This document shows, piece by piece, positions 25,526-35,620 of a DNA stretch of 64,000 bases. The position numbers were made by a program, and so were the translations under genes. This DNA is from Aristolochia californica (Eukaryota; Streptophyta; Magnoliopsida; Piperales; Aristolochiaceae): assembly GCA_029961685.1 (NCBI GenBank), contig JARWKL010000006.1:8748748-8812747 (forward strand), in the 5' to 3' direction. The notes under the pieces are model-generated. The model had not been told where the DNA came from, did no database searches, and was given only the letters and a program-made list of their open reading frames with translations. Every line of letters starts with the position of its first letter. The stretch's first letter is position 1.

Positions 25526-27995
25526 CGGTCAATCTTGTGTAACAGGCTATATTTTTGTGAGAAATGCCTTATGGATTGGGAGTCAACACTCACTTAAAAA
25601 TCCCCCGCATCCCCTTTTCCTTGCGATTGTGAAACCTAATATATAAAAACTAGAAAGAGTTTGCAATCCCTAAAAATTACAAACACTTTTTGGAATTATC
25701 TCTCTCTACATTTGTGCATTTGCATTATAGATGTAAACTTTTTTTTAAAATCAAAACTTGAGTTTTCACTTTTCCCTTTATCTCATAAATAAAGATATTA
25801 TAAGGTAAATAGATGACAACAAAATGAAAATTTTACACTCTATGTATGGAAAAAATTGTAAACAACAACAAATGTAAGTAAAGAAAGAAAATTTATTCAC
25901 ACACCACAAATGAATACAAAAGTTTTGATATCCAAGTTTGGGAAATTCCACTAGTTTAACCCTAATAGCTTGAAATTTTATAAGAAAAAGATTTCTAATT
26001 GATCCTACACATGTTTTAAATATGGATATGCATGTTAGAAACATATTAAAGATGCAAATGACTTATTGGATCCAAACCTCATTAAATTCTCAAGTGAACG
26101 TGTCGTGGGATATTTGCCTGAGTCAAACAAACCCTTATTTTGCTCATTTACAAAAAAGCTGACCTAACAATCATAGATGATTATAAAGTGATTTATTAGT
26201 CAATCATGCGTAATGGTCTATATTTTTGTAAGAAGTGACTTATGGATTGGGTGTCAACACTTGGTTAAAAATCCCCATCCTCCCCCATTTCCCCACGATT
26301 GCGAAACCTAATATATAAAAACAAGAAAGAGTTCGCAATCCCCAAAAATTACGGGCACTTTGTGGTATTATCTCCCTCTACGTATCTGCATTTCCATTTA
26401 AGATGTATACTTTTTAGTTAAATCAAAACTTGAGTTTTCACTTTTCCCTTTATCTTGTAAACAATGAGATAAAAAGGCCAATATATCACAACAAAATCAA
26501 AATTTTATATTTTATGTATGTAAAAAATTTAAAACAACAACGAATGTAAGTAAAGAAAATTTATTCACACACCACAAATGAACACAAAAGTTTTGATATC
26601 CAAGTTTGGGAAATTCCACTAGTTCAACCCTAATAGCTAGGAATTTGATAAGAAAGAGATTTCTAATTGATCCTACACATGTTTTAAATATTGATATGCA
26701 TGCTTGAAAGATGTTAAAGATGCAAATGACCTATGGGATCCAAACCTCATTAAATTCTCAAGTGAACATGCGGTGGGATATTTACCCGAGTAAAATTAGC
26801 CATTATTTTGCCCATTTACAAAAAAGCTGACCTAACAATCATAGATGATTGTAAAGAGATTTATCGGTCAATCATGCGTAACGGGCTATATTTTTGTGAG
26901 AAATACCTTATGGATTGAGCGTCAAAACTTAGTTAAAAATCTCCCGCCTCCCCTTTCCCCGATGATTACGAAACCTAATATGTAAAAACTAAAAAGCCTT
27001 TGCAATCCCTAAAAATTATGGACACTTTTTGGAATTATCTCTCTCTACATTTTTGCATTTCCATTTTAGATGTAAACTTTTTTCTTAAATCACAAATTGA
27101 GTTTTCACTTTTCCCTTTATCTTGTAAATAAAGAGATAAAAAGGGAAATAGATCACAACAAAACTAAAATTTTAGAGTTTATGTATGCAAAATATTTCAA
27201 CAACAACAAATGTAAGTCAAGAAAATTTATTCACACACTACAAATGAACACAAAAGTTTTGATATCCAAGTTTCGGAAATTCCACTAGTTCAACCCTAAT
27301 AGCTTCGAATTTTATAAGAAAGATATTTCTAATTGATCATACACATGTTTTGAATATAGATATGCATGCTTGAAACAAGTTAAAAATGCAAATGACCAAT
27401 GGGATGCAAGCCTCATTAAATTCTCAAGTGAACGTGCGTTGGGATATTTACCCGAGTCAAACATGCCACTATTTTGCACATTTACAAAAAAACTGACCTA
27501 ACAATCATAGATGATTGTAAAGTGATTTATCAGTCAATCATGCGTAACGGGTTATATTTTTGTAAGAAATGACTTATCGATTGGGAATCAACACTCAATT
27601 AAAAATCCCCCGTCTCCTCCTTTTCCCGATGATTGTGAAACCTAATATATAAAAAAAAGAAAGATTTTGCAACCCCTAAAAAGTATAGAAATTTTTTGAA
27701 TTATCTCTCTCTACATTTGTGAATTTCCATTTTAGATATATTCTTTTTTCTTAAATCAAAATGTGAGTTTTTACTTTTCCCTTTATCTCGTAAACAAAGA
27801 GATAAAAAGGCAAATGGATCACAACAAAATTAAAAATTTGTTGTTTATGTATGCAAAAAATTTAAAACAACGACAAATGTAAGTAAAAAAAATTTATTCA
27901 CAACCACAAATGAACACAAAAGTTTTGATATCCAAGTTTGGGAAATTCCACTAGTTCAACCCTAATAGCTTGGAATTTTATAAGAAAGGGATTTA

Positions 27996-28435
27996 TGTTG
28001 AATTTGTGGAAAAGGAAAATACTTCATTGACATCAATAACTTGTTGTAATCAGAGTACATGAACATCTATTTATAATAGAGGAAGGTTGTAGAGTCCAAT
28101 TACAATAAAACTACCTTGTCCCAATTACACCCAAACTCTAACACCTAAGGTAAGTCCTAACATAATTAAATAACTCAATATAGATAAAAGACAAATAGAA
28201 CTCAAACTAAAACTCTTCTTGGTCGTGACCCTAAGATAAAGATACTTTTGTGAGTCCTTCTTGATCTTCCAACTAATGTGATGAGGATGCCAACTCATGG
28301 TAATCATTGTGAGTCCTACTTCTTATGGGTTTGGGCCCATCTTGTGGGCTTTCCTTGGTTATGTGGCCCATGTGATGATAATCTTACATATGTGGGCCTT
28401 CCTTGGTCGTTTGCGCTTGAGCTTATCTTCCAACA
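27996..28435 (-). repeat. Ty1/copia-type LTR (440 bp)
   Basis: On the minus strand the segment begins TGTTGGAAGAT and ends ATTCAACA, giving perfect 5-base terminal inverted repeats (TGTTG/CAACA). It is preceded by a classic plant copia polypurine tract, GCTTGAGGGGGAG. It contains a TATA-like box (TATTATAAATAG, about 28066-28078) followed by the short remainder expected of R/U5. Several GGCCCA/TGGGCC motifs at 28330-28410 resemble plant site II promoter elements. It is therefore a 3' LTR in minus orientation. No partner 5' LTR, integrase or RT of this element lies in the window. Its outer end abuts satellite directly. Confidence 0.82.
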
Positions 28436-28450
28436 CTCCCCCTCAAGCTG
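28436..28450 (-). other. Polypurine tract of the copia-type element
   Basis: Minus-strand CCAGCTTGAGGGGGAG sits immediately upstream of the LTR terminus TGTTGG, the usual position of the plus-strand primer in Ty1/copia elements. Confidence 0.8.
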
Positions 28451-28642
28451 GGGGTGAGAGAACAACATGAACTCCCAGCTTTCTGCAAATGATGTATAAA
28501 ATATTTTTGTATAAAATGGCACATCTTCCAACATTCCCCTTCACGTTGTTGCGTCCTTCCATGAGGCCCTGTGCATTATATAAGTGAGAGTGAAAATCAC
28601 TCCTAGTCGGTAAGCCATTGTTCCATAATCCAGTCTTAATGT
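28451..28642 (-). other. Unassigned 192 bp between copia tail and viral DNA
   Basis: Probably 3' untranslated sequence of the copia-type element. About 90 bp upstream of the true LTR start it holds a second GGGGAATGTTGGAAGATG (near 28515-28532, minus), an imperfect copy of the PPT/LTR boundary; it may be a decayed earlier LTR start. Upstream of that is CTCACTTATATAATGCAC, a TATA-like stretch. It matches neither the satellite nor the other copies of viral ORF3, whose similarity stops at 28643. Confidence 0.45.
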
Positions 28643-29068
28643 CATAGAATCCTTCATTGATTCTAATAATTTTGTCATAATGTCTTTTTCCGATATATTC
28701 ATAATCAAACTCTTTAATTGAGTTTTAAAACCTTCAAATAAATTTTTGGAGTCATAATGGACTGTTGGGATTCTGTGTAATCCAAGATTATTTTCATTTT
28801 GAATGATAGAAGACCCAATTTCTGCTACTTTAGTATCAATGGTTGGGAAATTTTTCCACCAATGAACATGAAATGTTCTTAATAAGACTGGTAGGCCTTT
28901 GTCATTAAAGCCTATAGTACAATCCCATCTCCAAATCCATGGTAAAGAAAATACCATAAAGAAGATAAGACTGTCCCAATTCTTTGGGTGTTTTTCATAA
29001 GCCAGACTGGATTGAGTTCATTTCACAAAACGAACCTTAATGGGTTCAGGTAATATTGAAATGGGTGG
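28643..29068 (-). pseudogene. Copy D: fragment of pararetroviral ORF3
   Basis: Collinear with the middle of ORF3 of copy A (about 30330-30770), sharing long near-identical stretches such as the segment around GGATTTGGAGATGGG. Relative to copy A it lacks about 18 bp near 29005 and is cut at both ends: at 29068/29069 it is fused to the viral leader, at 28643 to unassigned sequence. It has no start of its own. The function of ORF3 is unknown; this fragment is dead. Confidence 0.85.
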
Positions 29069-29465
29069 AACTACACTACAACAGGAGTGCTAAAAGAAAA
29101 CCAGAAGGAGGAATATCCTAGTATGAAGTAAACATATTATAAACTGATTATATGGTAATCATGAATGAAGCAAACTATTGTTCATAATATCATAATTAAT
29201 TTACTGTTCATTATCTTCTTGATCAGATACACGTCTGTCAACGATTTAAGGGTATAGCAGCCCTCAATGCCTACGCCTATCCACGGCAATGGCAACATGG
29301 GCGTACCTCAACGCGACTTGGGTGACGTCCCATATCATAACAAGAACGAGGATGAATAGTAAATCATTATAATATTGCGAAGTAAGTTAACTCCCCTGAT
29401 GATTAAAATATAAAAAATTTATAATAGCTTACCCCATACCTGGATATTCAAGGTTTAGCCTTCTA
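29069..29465 (-). other. Copy D: viral leader (PBS to near the MP start)
   Basis: Matches the leader of copy A (42530-42947) and of copy C (45556-45960) throughout. It stops about 30 bp short of where the MP ATG would lie and is fused there to ORF3 sequence. Caulimovirid leaders are long and non-coding, with short ORFs and RNA structure; I did not fold it. Confidence 0.8.
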
Positions 29466-29479
29466 TGGCTCCAATACCA
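29466..29479 (-). other. tRNA-Met primer-binding site (second PBS of copy A, start of copy D)
   Basis: Minus strand TGGTATTGGAGCCA, two transitions away from the caulimovirid consensus TGGTATCAGAGCCA that pairs with the 3' end of initiator tRNA-Met. Its surroundings (TGTAATT before, a GGCTAAACCTTGAATATCC-like stretch after) match the PBS regions at 42948 and 45542, so identity is by homology as well as motif. Confidence 0.85.
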
Positions 29480-29687
29480 AATTACAGCGGGAAGTAAGAA
29501 ATTAAAATTAAATAGCACAAAGACAGAAGGCGTAACACACAGACAAAAACTCAAGTATTATTCATAGCTTTTCACAATAACATAAAATACTTACAGAAAA
29601 CTCCAAGTCTTACAAACACACGAGTAGGCAACCTTGCTAACAAAGGGGAAGATTTTTCAAGTGATGCCAACATAAATGAAAGTAACT

Positions 29688-29697
29688 CCTTATATAG
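29688..29697 (-). promoter_or_regulatory. TATA box of the viral promoter
   Basis: CTATATAAGG on the minus strand, followed by GAGTTACTTTCATTT, closely parallels the layout of caulimovirus 35S promoters. A start site about 30 bases downstream would give a leader of roughly 640 nt up to the MP ATG by comparison with copy A. Confidence 0.75.
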
Positions 29698-29741
29698 ACG
29701 GAGTAAGCAAATGTGGATTATAAAACATTTGACATCCACCA

Positions 29742-30095
29742 CTAATACAAAAAGAGCCTCTGTGATTGAGGCAGTTGTGAATCCTTATCTCTATAATTGA
29801 GATGCATTTGTGAGTCATCCTTATCTCCATGATTGAGATGAGAACACGACCTGAGATGGGCCTGGTCCCAAAAAAACTTTTGTTGTCTAAGAGCTTTAAC
29901 TCTTATTCGATGAAGGCGGCTACTGGCGACATCCCATGATTGTGACTTGATAGAAAATGGCCAACCAAAGATATTGTAGGAGCCTTGGTTGATGTGACAA
30001 ATAGGCCAATTGTGGGCTGGAGGACAAGATTTCCTCTGTTGCTTGTGGACGGACTTGGCCGACGAATCTGATACAGATGTGTCTATCATAGTCAT
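29742..30095 (-). CDS. Small open frame between ORF3 and the promoter (doubtful)
   Basis: An open frame of 117 codons from an ATG twelve bases after the ORF3 stop. It overlaps the promoter repeats, and its last third is made of those repeats (NHGDK/NYRDK-like), which argues against a real protein. It matches no family I recognise. It is listed because it stays open while every certain viral ORF nearby carries stops. No second copy exists in the window for comparison. Confidence 0.2.
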   Translation of the reverse strand: MTMIDTSVSDSSAKSVHKQQRKSCPPAHNWPICHINQGSYNIFGWPFSIKSQSWDVASSRLHRIRVKALRQQKFFWDQAHLRSCSHLNHGDKDDSQMHLNYRDKDSQLPQSQRLFLY

Positions 30096-30106
30096 ATCCT
30101 GCAAAA

Positions 30107-31402
30107 TTATTTTCTTTTAGCGGTTGCATGAAACATCTGCAACATGGCATTAATATATTCGTCAGGATCCTCCGGAGGCTGACTATCTGGTAATGAGTCA
30201 TGAGCATTATCATCCTGTTCAGTATTATTGTAATCAATTTCTTCATCATCTTCGGCAGCAGATGGTTCTGATACTGACATGTTATCGTCTGCTGGTTGGG
30301 AGGAAGTGCCTTCATTGCACTGAGTTACCATAGAATCCTTCATTGATTCTATTAATTTTGTCATAATGTCTTTTTTCGATATATTCGGAATCAAACTCTT
30401 TAATTGAGTTTTAAAACTTTCAAATAAATTGTTGGAGTCATAATGGACTTCTGGGATTCTGTGTAATCCAAGATTATTTTCATTTTGAATGATAGCAGAC
30501 CCAATTTTTGCTACTTTAGTATCAATGTTGGGGAAATTTTTCTACCAACGAACATGAAATGTTCTTAATAACACTGGTAGGCCTTTGTCATTAAAGCCTA
30601 TAGTACAATCCCATCTCCAAATCCATGGTTAAGAAAATACCATAAAGAAGATAAGACTGTCCCAATTCTTTGGGGTTTTTTCATAACCCAAAGCTTTAAG
30701 CTCAGGACTAGATTGAGTCCATTTCACAAAACGATCCTTAATGGGTTTAGGTAATATTGAAATGGGTGGCCCAAATTTGTTCCACCAAGGAAATACCCAA
30801 CTAGGTAGAGGTAAGGACCTCTGAAAGACATCCTTTTCCCATTGGAAAAACCAGGAATGCCTATGGGATGGATTTTGGTAATAAAAAGTATTATACCAGG
30901 AATCCATATAATCCCAATAATTAAATTCCTTATCATTAGGAAGGTTACCTGCTTTAGCTAAATCAAAATTTCTCCAAGTTGAGGGATGCATGAATCTTTG
31001 TAATGTACATTTATTGTACGCTCGTGGGCTATCCCATTTAGCCACATTGGTCAGTGTATGATGCACCAATATGGAATTAAGGTGAACCAAAATAGATTCA
31101 AAGGAATACCATCATTTTCCTGCACGGATGAGACAGTAGGATTCTCCATGCCATTTCTGTAACAGCTCCCAGGAATTCTTTGTGCCCACTAAGTCCTCTT
31201 TATTGAGGAGCAAAATAGTCTCCGTATCGGGAAGAGTAATGTACTCTGGTTATACTTCAAGTGTCTCTTTATACGACACTGGGGCTTTACCCTTCTTGTC
31301 TGAGGAATTTCCTCATTCTGGATTCTTTCGGCCTTGGCCTCTTGATTGTTGATTACCACGACTTCTCATTCGGAGTGGATTGCCCCTTGTGGGATTATAC
31401 AT
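30107..31402 (-). pseudogene. Copy A: pararetroviral ORF3, 431 codons, function unknown
   Basis: Starts at an ATG eleven bases after the stop of the CP-pol ORF (TAG at 31413-31415) and runs in one frame for 1296 nt to TAA at 30107. Three nonsense codons interrupt the N-terminal third (around residues 32, 53 and 98), but there is no frameshift. Visible features: a basic, Arg/Gly/Asn-rich start; a central region rich in Trp, Tyr and Pro with a WVFPWW motif; and a very acidic, Ser/Pro-rich C-terminus with Asp/Glu runs, ending in a basic tail. Its place downstream of RNase H is that of ORFVI/transactivator in caulimoviruses and of the unassigned ORF2 of florendoviruses; I see no motif that decides between them. 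Confidence 0.8.
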
Positions 31403-31412
31403 GATTTTGACC

Positions 31413-33722
31413 CTAGATAAATTCACGGGTGAGAAAATCAGGTAGGGAGTTTAATTCTCCTTTGATATGTTCTATATCAAAATCAAAGACGCTTAATTCC
31501 GCCTGTCATCTGGCAAAGATTTTTTTGGAAGTAAGATTCTTCACATCCTTCTTAAGAATTGATTTGTCAGAATAAATCATCTTGGAATTTATGAATGCAC
31601 TTAATTATTGCTAAAATTTTCTATTTAACAGTAGAATAATTAATTTGTGCATCATGCCAATTGCCAGAGGTAAATCTAATTAGTTCTTCTTTACCTGCTG
31701 GATTTCTTTGTTTTAAGATACCACCATAGCCTATATGGGAGGCATCAGTCTCTACTACCTTCGGACATGAAGGATTGGTTAGGTTAAGACAAGGGAGTTG
31801 TTTAACCTTACTCTTGATTAATTGGATTGCCAGTGTATGTTTAGGAGTCCAAGGCTCAGGATTCTTTCTAAGTCGTTTATGTAATATTGTGGAGTCTTGA
31901 GCAAGATGAGGATAATAATCCGCAATATAATTGAGACTTCCTAGAAATCTCTGAAGTTGAGTTTTCTCCAGTAATTCATACGAAAACTTGGTGGCAAACT
32001 CAATGCTTCTATCAATGGGAACTACTTTTCCCTTGTGAATATTGTGACCTAAATCTGAAACAATTTCATTTACGGTGCTGATATCACCAACCCATGTTTT
32101 CTAATAACTGTTTTGAAAACATGTAAATGCTTAAAATGAGCATCAATAGATTCTGAATAAACAAGGACATCATCAATATAAACAATGGTAAATTTAGAAT
32201 AAGAAGGAAATATATCATTCATGATATTTTGAAATTCAGATGGAGCATTTTTCAAACCGAAAGGCATAACATTCCATTCAAAATGACTGAAAGGGACAGT
32301 GAATGCAGTCTTATACTTATCCTTTTCATTGATTTGAATTTGCCAATATCCAGATTTCAAATCAAATTTTGAAAAGATTTTAGCAGAAAACAATCTGTCT
32401 AATAAATCTTTTTTATTTGGGATAGGATATCGAATCCATCTCAAACAATCATTTAGTGCTTTATAATTAACCACTAATCTTGGAACACTTCGTTCCTTTT
32501 CTGCATTTTTATTTACATAAAATGCAGTACAACTATATGGGGAGTAAGATTTTCTATTTAATTTCTTATCCAACAGATTTTGGACTTCCTTCTTGCAAAG
32601 GTCTAGTAAGGTATGTTTCATTTGACTATGTCTTGCTTTTATCGGGATGGTTCTTTCATTGAACTCATCAATATATAGTAAAGACACAATATATTTATGT
32701 CGATCCCAAAAAATTGTAGGAATGTCACTACAAATTTCTTGGGCAAATATTTTCTGAAGAGAACTAATTTTCTCTTTTATATCTATAGTTTCCAACTATT
32801 GTTCAAGGGTTAAAAATTGAATTTCTTTATGCAGGAAACTAAGATGATGTTCTTTAACATTTCTTAATTCGGAAATCTCATTGATAAAACTAATTTGATG
32901 AGGAGATTTGAAAGAGAAATATATCGGTTTATTATTATCCTGTCCAAGAATTCCTTGATTATCAATACCTTTAATTGGCATGGATTTATCCAAAAAAGGA
33001 GTGCCTAATATGACATGTTGAGTTATATTCTTGACTAATAAAAAGTCTGTATTAATACACTGATTATTAGTGCAAATGGAGGCATTATTTAATTTTTATT
33101 TAATTTTCATTTTGTCTCCATTGGCATTAGCCAAAGTTTGAGTTGTTTTCTCAAAATATTAGGTTGGGATTAACCCTTCCTGGATGTAGTTTAAATCTGC
33201 TCCACTATTAATCAGAGCTGTCAGTTTAGGAATGACAAAGTTCTGATCAATTACCAAATTAGTAACAGTATGCCACCTTTGATGGATGACTTTGGTAATT
33301 TGATTAAGAAAAGATTCCTCAGATTTCTTTTCTTTATGTGAACTACTTTGTTCACATTTTTGTTCAAGCTTTTTATAAAGAGATTTTAATTCTTTTAATT
33401 CAAGCTTGATTTCTTTAATTTCTCCCTTTAATCAGGAGATGGATAAGGGTTGTTTTGAAGAATCTGTTTCTTCATAACGACCAATAATTTCCTTCAAAGA
33501 ATATGGTTTTACTCCTTGAATGGGAGGTATCTTTGAAGTAGTTTGCATTTGAACAAGATATTCTTTGATTAAATATCGTTTTGTTTGAGGATACTCCTCC
33601 TGATCAATGTTCTCTAGCATACGTTGTTGATCATTGGTAAGAACATTAATCTGATGCATTTGTGCCACAGATTGAAGATGGGAACAACTACAATCTTGGT
33701 CATCTGATTGATTGGATGAGGC
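31413..33722 (-). pseudogene. Copy A: CP-pol ORF, 3' part (protease, RT, RNase H)
   Basis: Continues from the other side of the retrotransposon. Order of domains: the end of the capsid/linker region; aspartic protease, where the active-site motif DSGA reads NSGA (near 33198-33212), so the catalytic Asp is lost; reverse transcriptase (241 open codons, 32070-32795) with KFDLKSGYWQI, MPFGLKNAPSEFQN and an intact YIDD; then RNase H with a DAS motif near 31750. Breaks include a stop just before the RT stretch, a 13 bp deletion near 32050, a 35 bp deletion near 31568 (compared with copy B) and further stops. It ends in LTREFI followed by TAG, a typical caulimovirid polyprotein end. Confidence 0.9.
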
Positions 33723-33727
33723 ATAAT
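33723..33727 (+). other. Target-site duplication ATAAT (left)
   Basis: ATAAT precedes the 5' LTR and recurs at 39376-39380 after the 3' LTR. The uninterrupted viral sequence in copy B (GAGGCAAAATCAATATC) shows a single site, so the 5 bp duplication is well supported. Confidence 0.9.
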
Positions 33728-35333
33728 TGATAGATGCCATATTCTGACATGAGAACTAGGTTAATTATAATAGAATAACCTTTATAATTGTGTTATAGGT
33801 GGTTATTTATCGGTTTTCAAATGAAATGAGCATTTATTGAATTTGGCATTAATCACTGTCGATATTGCATATTTCTCTCTCCTGATTTATATTTCATTAT
33901 TTTTTAGTTTTATTTCTTCCTAAAATGCTTTTTATAGATTCAATTATGGAATATCAGGAGAATTTGGGTGGAGAAGAAGATATTTACCAAAATGCCCTTA
34001 GTGAAATGGAGGTAATTTCTTGGGCAAATCGTTTTAAAATAAGAAAAATCATACTTAAAGAAAAGAAGGAGACCCGAGGGTAGAGACCCGGGAGGGAAAA
34101 CCCGAGAGGGGGAAGCGTGAAGAGAAAACAGAGACGGAGACCAAAACAGAGGACTTTGACCGGAAACAGGGGAGGACCCGAGAGGAGTTCCCCACCGTCG
34201 TTCGCCGGGCCAATACCTTTTGCCGCGCCACCGTCGTCCACCTCTGTCCACTGCCGTCCAGCAACCGAGAACAAACCCGAGGAGAGCTCGAGAGAGTCTC
34301 CGTCGAGGTGAGTTTGACAGTCGTCGCTTGCCAGGCTGAGAAGTGATCCGAGAGGGCTTCTCCGGTGCCAACTCCGCTTTCCGACCATCCTCCGGCGTCG
34401 GTTACGTTTTTCCGACCATTCTCGGAGCGATTCCGACTCTGATCGAGATTCGAGAGAGCCGGTTAGAGAACTTCATCTCTATTTCGTTCTTCGCCAGACG
34501 TAACCTCCGTCCATCGGCTTCTATTCGTCGTCGCCAGCGTTGTCTCTACCTCCGGTCACTCACTATTGCTACCCGACCCCACCAATTTCCGAAAATTGCA
34601 GCACCCGTGAGAACGAGTTGCTGCCCGAGCGAGAGGAAGGAGAAGGGGAGTAATTCGTCATTATTGAATTTAATTTTTTATATAGTTTGAAGTTAGGTTT
34701 TGAATGTTAATTGAATCTGATTTGATAATTAATGTTTATTTAAGATTTGTTTTCTGGATATTTGATTAAATTCGCTAATTAGGGTAGGATTATAATTGAG
34801 GTTGGATTTTGGTATTTTAATCCAATTTTTGTCTTTCACTCTATGCGCCCGAGAGAGGCTAGACGCAAGGATTGAGAAATCAGATTCGTGATTACGTGGC
34901 GCTCGAGAGAGGCACGAATCACGGTAAAATCCAGAGTTGATAATTTTAGCATCATCACAATAAGAAATTGATTCTCTGCATTCTATTGTAATCTGCTCTT
35001 TGTCATTAACTCTAGTAGCCCGAGAGGGGCTAGACGCAAGGTTTGAGAATCCGGATTCATGGTTTCGTGGCGCTCGAGAGAGGCATGAATCACGGTAAAA
35101 TCCAGAGTTGACGTTTCCTGTTGTGTAAGTAGTTAATTAGATTATTGCTTGATAATGCAGGATATAATTAGTGTTTAGTTCAGATTAATTCACATATTTG
35201 GTTAGGCTAGTTGACTGAAGAATACACAAAATTCAATCCTTCCTGTGGATATGACCCTCGCTTACTGCTAGATTACATGAACGATTCGTACGCTTGCGAG
35301 GTATTAAAGTCGATGTAATTAAATTTTACATTA
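33728..35333 (+). repeat. 5' LTR (1606 bp)
   Basis: Begins TGATAGATGCC and ends TTTTACATTA, immediately after the TSD. The central 600 bp (about 34050-34650) is strikingly GC- and CpG-rich against an AT-rich surrounding; it opens fortuitous frames on both strands that I do not regard as genes. The 3' third holds a 171 bp tandem repeat (units starting at 34847 and 35018 by the GCCCGAGAG mark), each with a potential hairpin. Promoter and polyadenylation sites were not identified with confidence. Confidence 0.92.
34847..35115 (+). repeat. 171 bp tandem repeat with hairpins inside the 5' LTR
   Basis: Unit 1 and partial unit 2 share GCCCGAGAG, GGCTAGACGCAAGG and AATCACGGTAAAATCCAGAG. In unit 1 the arms GATTCGTG (34883-34890) and CACGAATC (34913-34920) are complementary; in unit 2 they are GATTCATG (35054-35061) and CATGAATC (35084-35091), also perfectly complementary. 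The same repeat is in the 3' LTR at 38892 and 39063. Confidence 0.85.
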
Positions 35334-35339
35334 AGTTTT

Positions 35340-35357
35340 TGGCACCGTTGCCGGGGA
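35340..35357 (+). other. Primer-binding site, tRNA-Asp type
   Basis: TGGCACCGTTGCCGGGGA, one mismatch from the complement of the tRNA-Asp 3' end, six bases after the LTR terminus. The mismatch (A for G) falls at a CpG and is probably deamination. Confidence 0.88.
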
Positions 35358-35398
35358 GGCACGTATTAAGCATTTTTCTTTGTTCTCCATGGTCTTAG

Positions 35399-35510
35399 GT
35401 TAGATTTATTTTTATTTTATTTAATTATTTATTATTTTATTTAATTTTTATTTTTTATTTTCTTTTTTATTTTTTATTTTTTTATTTTTTTTGCTTTCAT
35501 AATTTTAGCT
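35399..35510 (+). repeat. T/A-rich low-complexity stretch after the PBS
   Basis: About 110 bp of ATTTTATTTAATTT-like sequence, T-rich on the plus strand. No motif beyond composition. It occupies the position of the gag leader in complete elements. Confidence 0.8.
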
Positions 35511-35620
35511 TGGTGATTTTTTTTATGGAATTATTTTTATTTCTTCTAGTTAGTTCATATTTTTAGTAGTGAGTTTGTTAGCTTAATTTGATAGTTCGTT
35601 TTGTTTCTTTTTGCATTTTT

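Larger units (their letters stand above)
8472..27994 (+). repeat. Satellite array, left arm, general monomers
   Basis: About thirty head-to-tail monomers, mostly 640-680 bp, all in the same orientation. Constant parts of each unit in order are: the GAAATGACTTATGG landmark, a C-rich tract (CCCCGCCTCCCCC), an A-rich block, GTTTTGATATCCAAGTTTGG, an ACATGTTT/AAACATGT inverted repeat around ATATGCAT, the dyad, and a GGCTATATTTTTGT end. Divergence among neighbours is visibly higher than in the 1023 bp block. No host gene is supported in these 19.5 kb; open frames of 60-120 codons on both strands are the same satellite segments recurring. Confidence 0.92.
29480..30106 (-). promoter_or_regulatory. 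Pararetroviral intergenic region with 35S-like promoter
   Basis: The region lies between the ORF3 stop (30107) and the PBS (29479), the usual place of the single pregenomic promoter in Caulimoviridae. On the minus strand it contains CTATATAAGG (29688-29697) as TATA box. Upstream lie two imperfect repeats of about 30 bp (29775-29804 and 29808-29840), each with an AAGGATKACTCAC-like or AAGGATTCACA core and a CATCTCAAT flank, reminiscent of repeated enhancer motifs of 35S-type promoters. TATA to PBS is about 210 bp. Activity cannot be judged from sequence. Confidence 0.8.

Noticed and set aside
28316..28534. Frame crossing the copia polypurine tract
   Set aside because: It runs through the PPT and into the LTR, which are non-coding; a real pol end should stop before the PPT.
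29690..30100. Host promoter or host gene between viral copies
   Set aside because: The sequence is continuous with the viral intergenic region between ORF3 and PBS and is explained by it.
32480..32662. Plus-strand frame opposite the RT of copy A
   Set aside because: Antisense shadow of the reverse transcriptase with no support of its own.
34343..34690. Open frames on both strands in the GC-rich LTR core (also 38286-38735 and 37985-38416)
   Set aside because: CpG-rich sequence with few stops gives long chance frames on both strands; they lie inside LTRs and show no domain.
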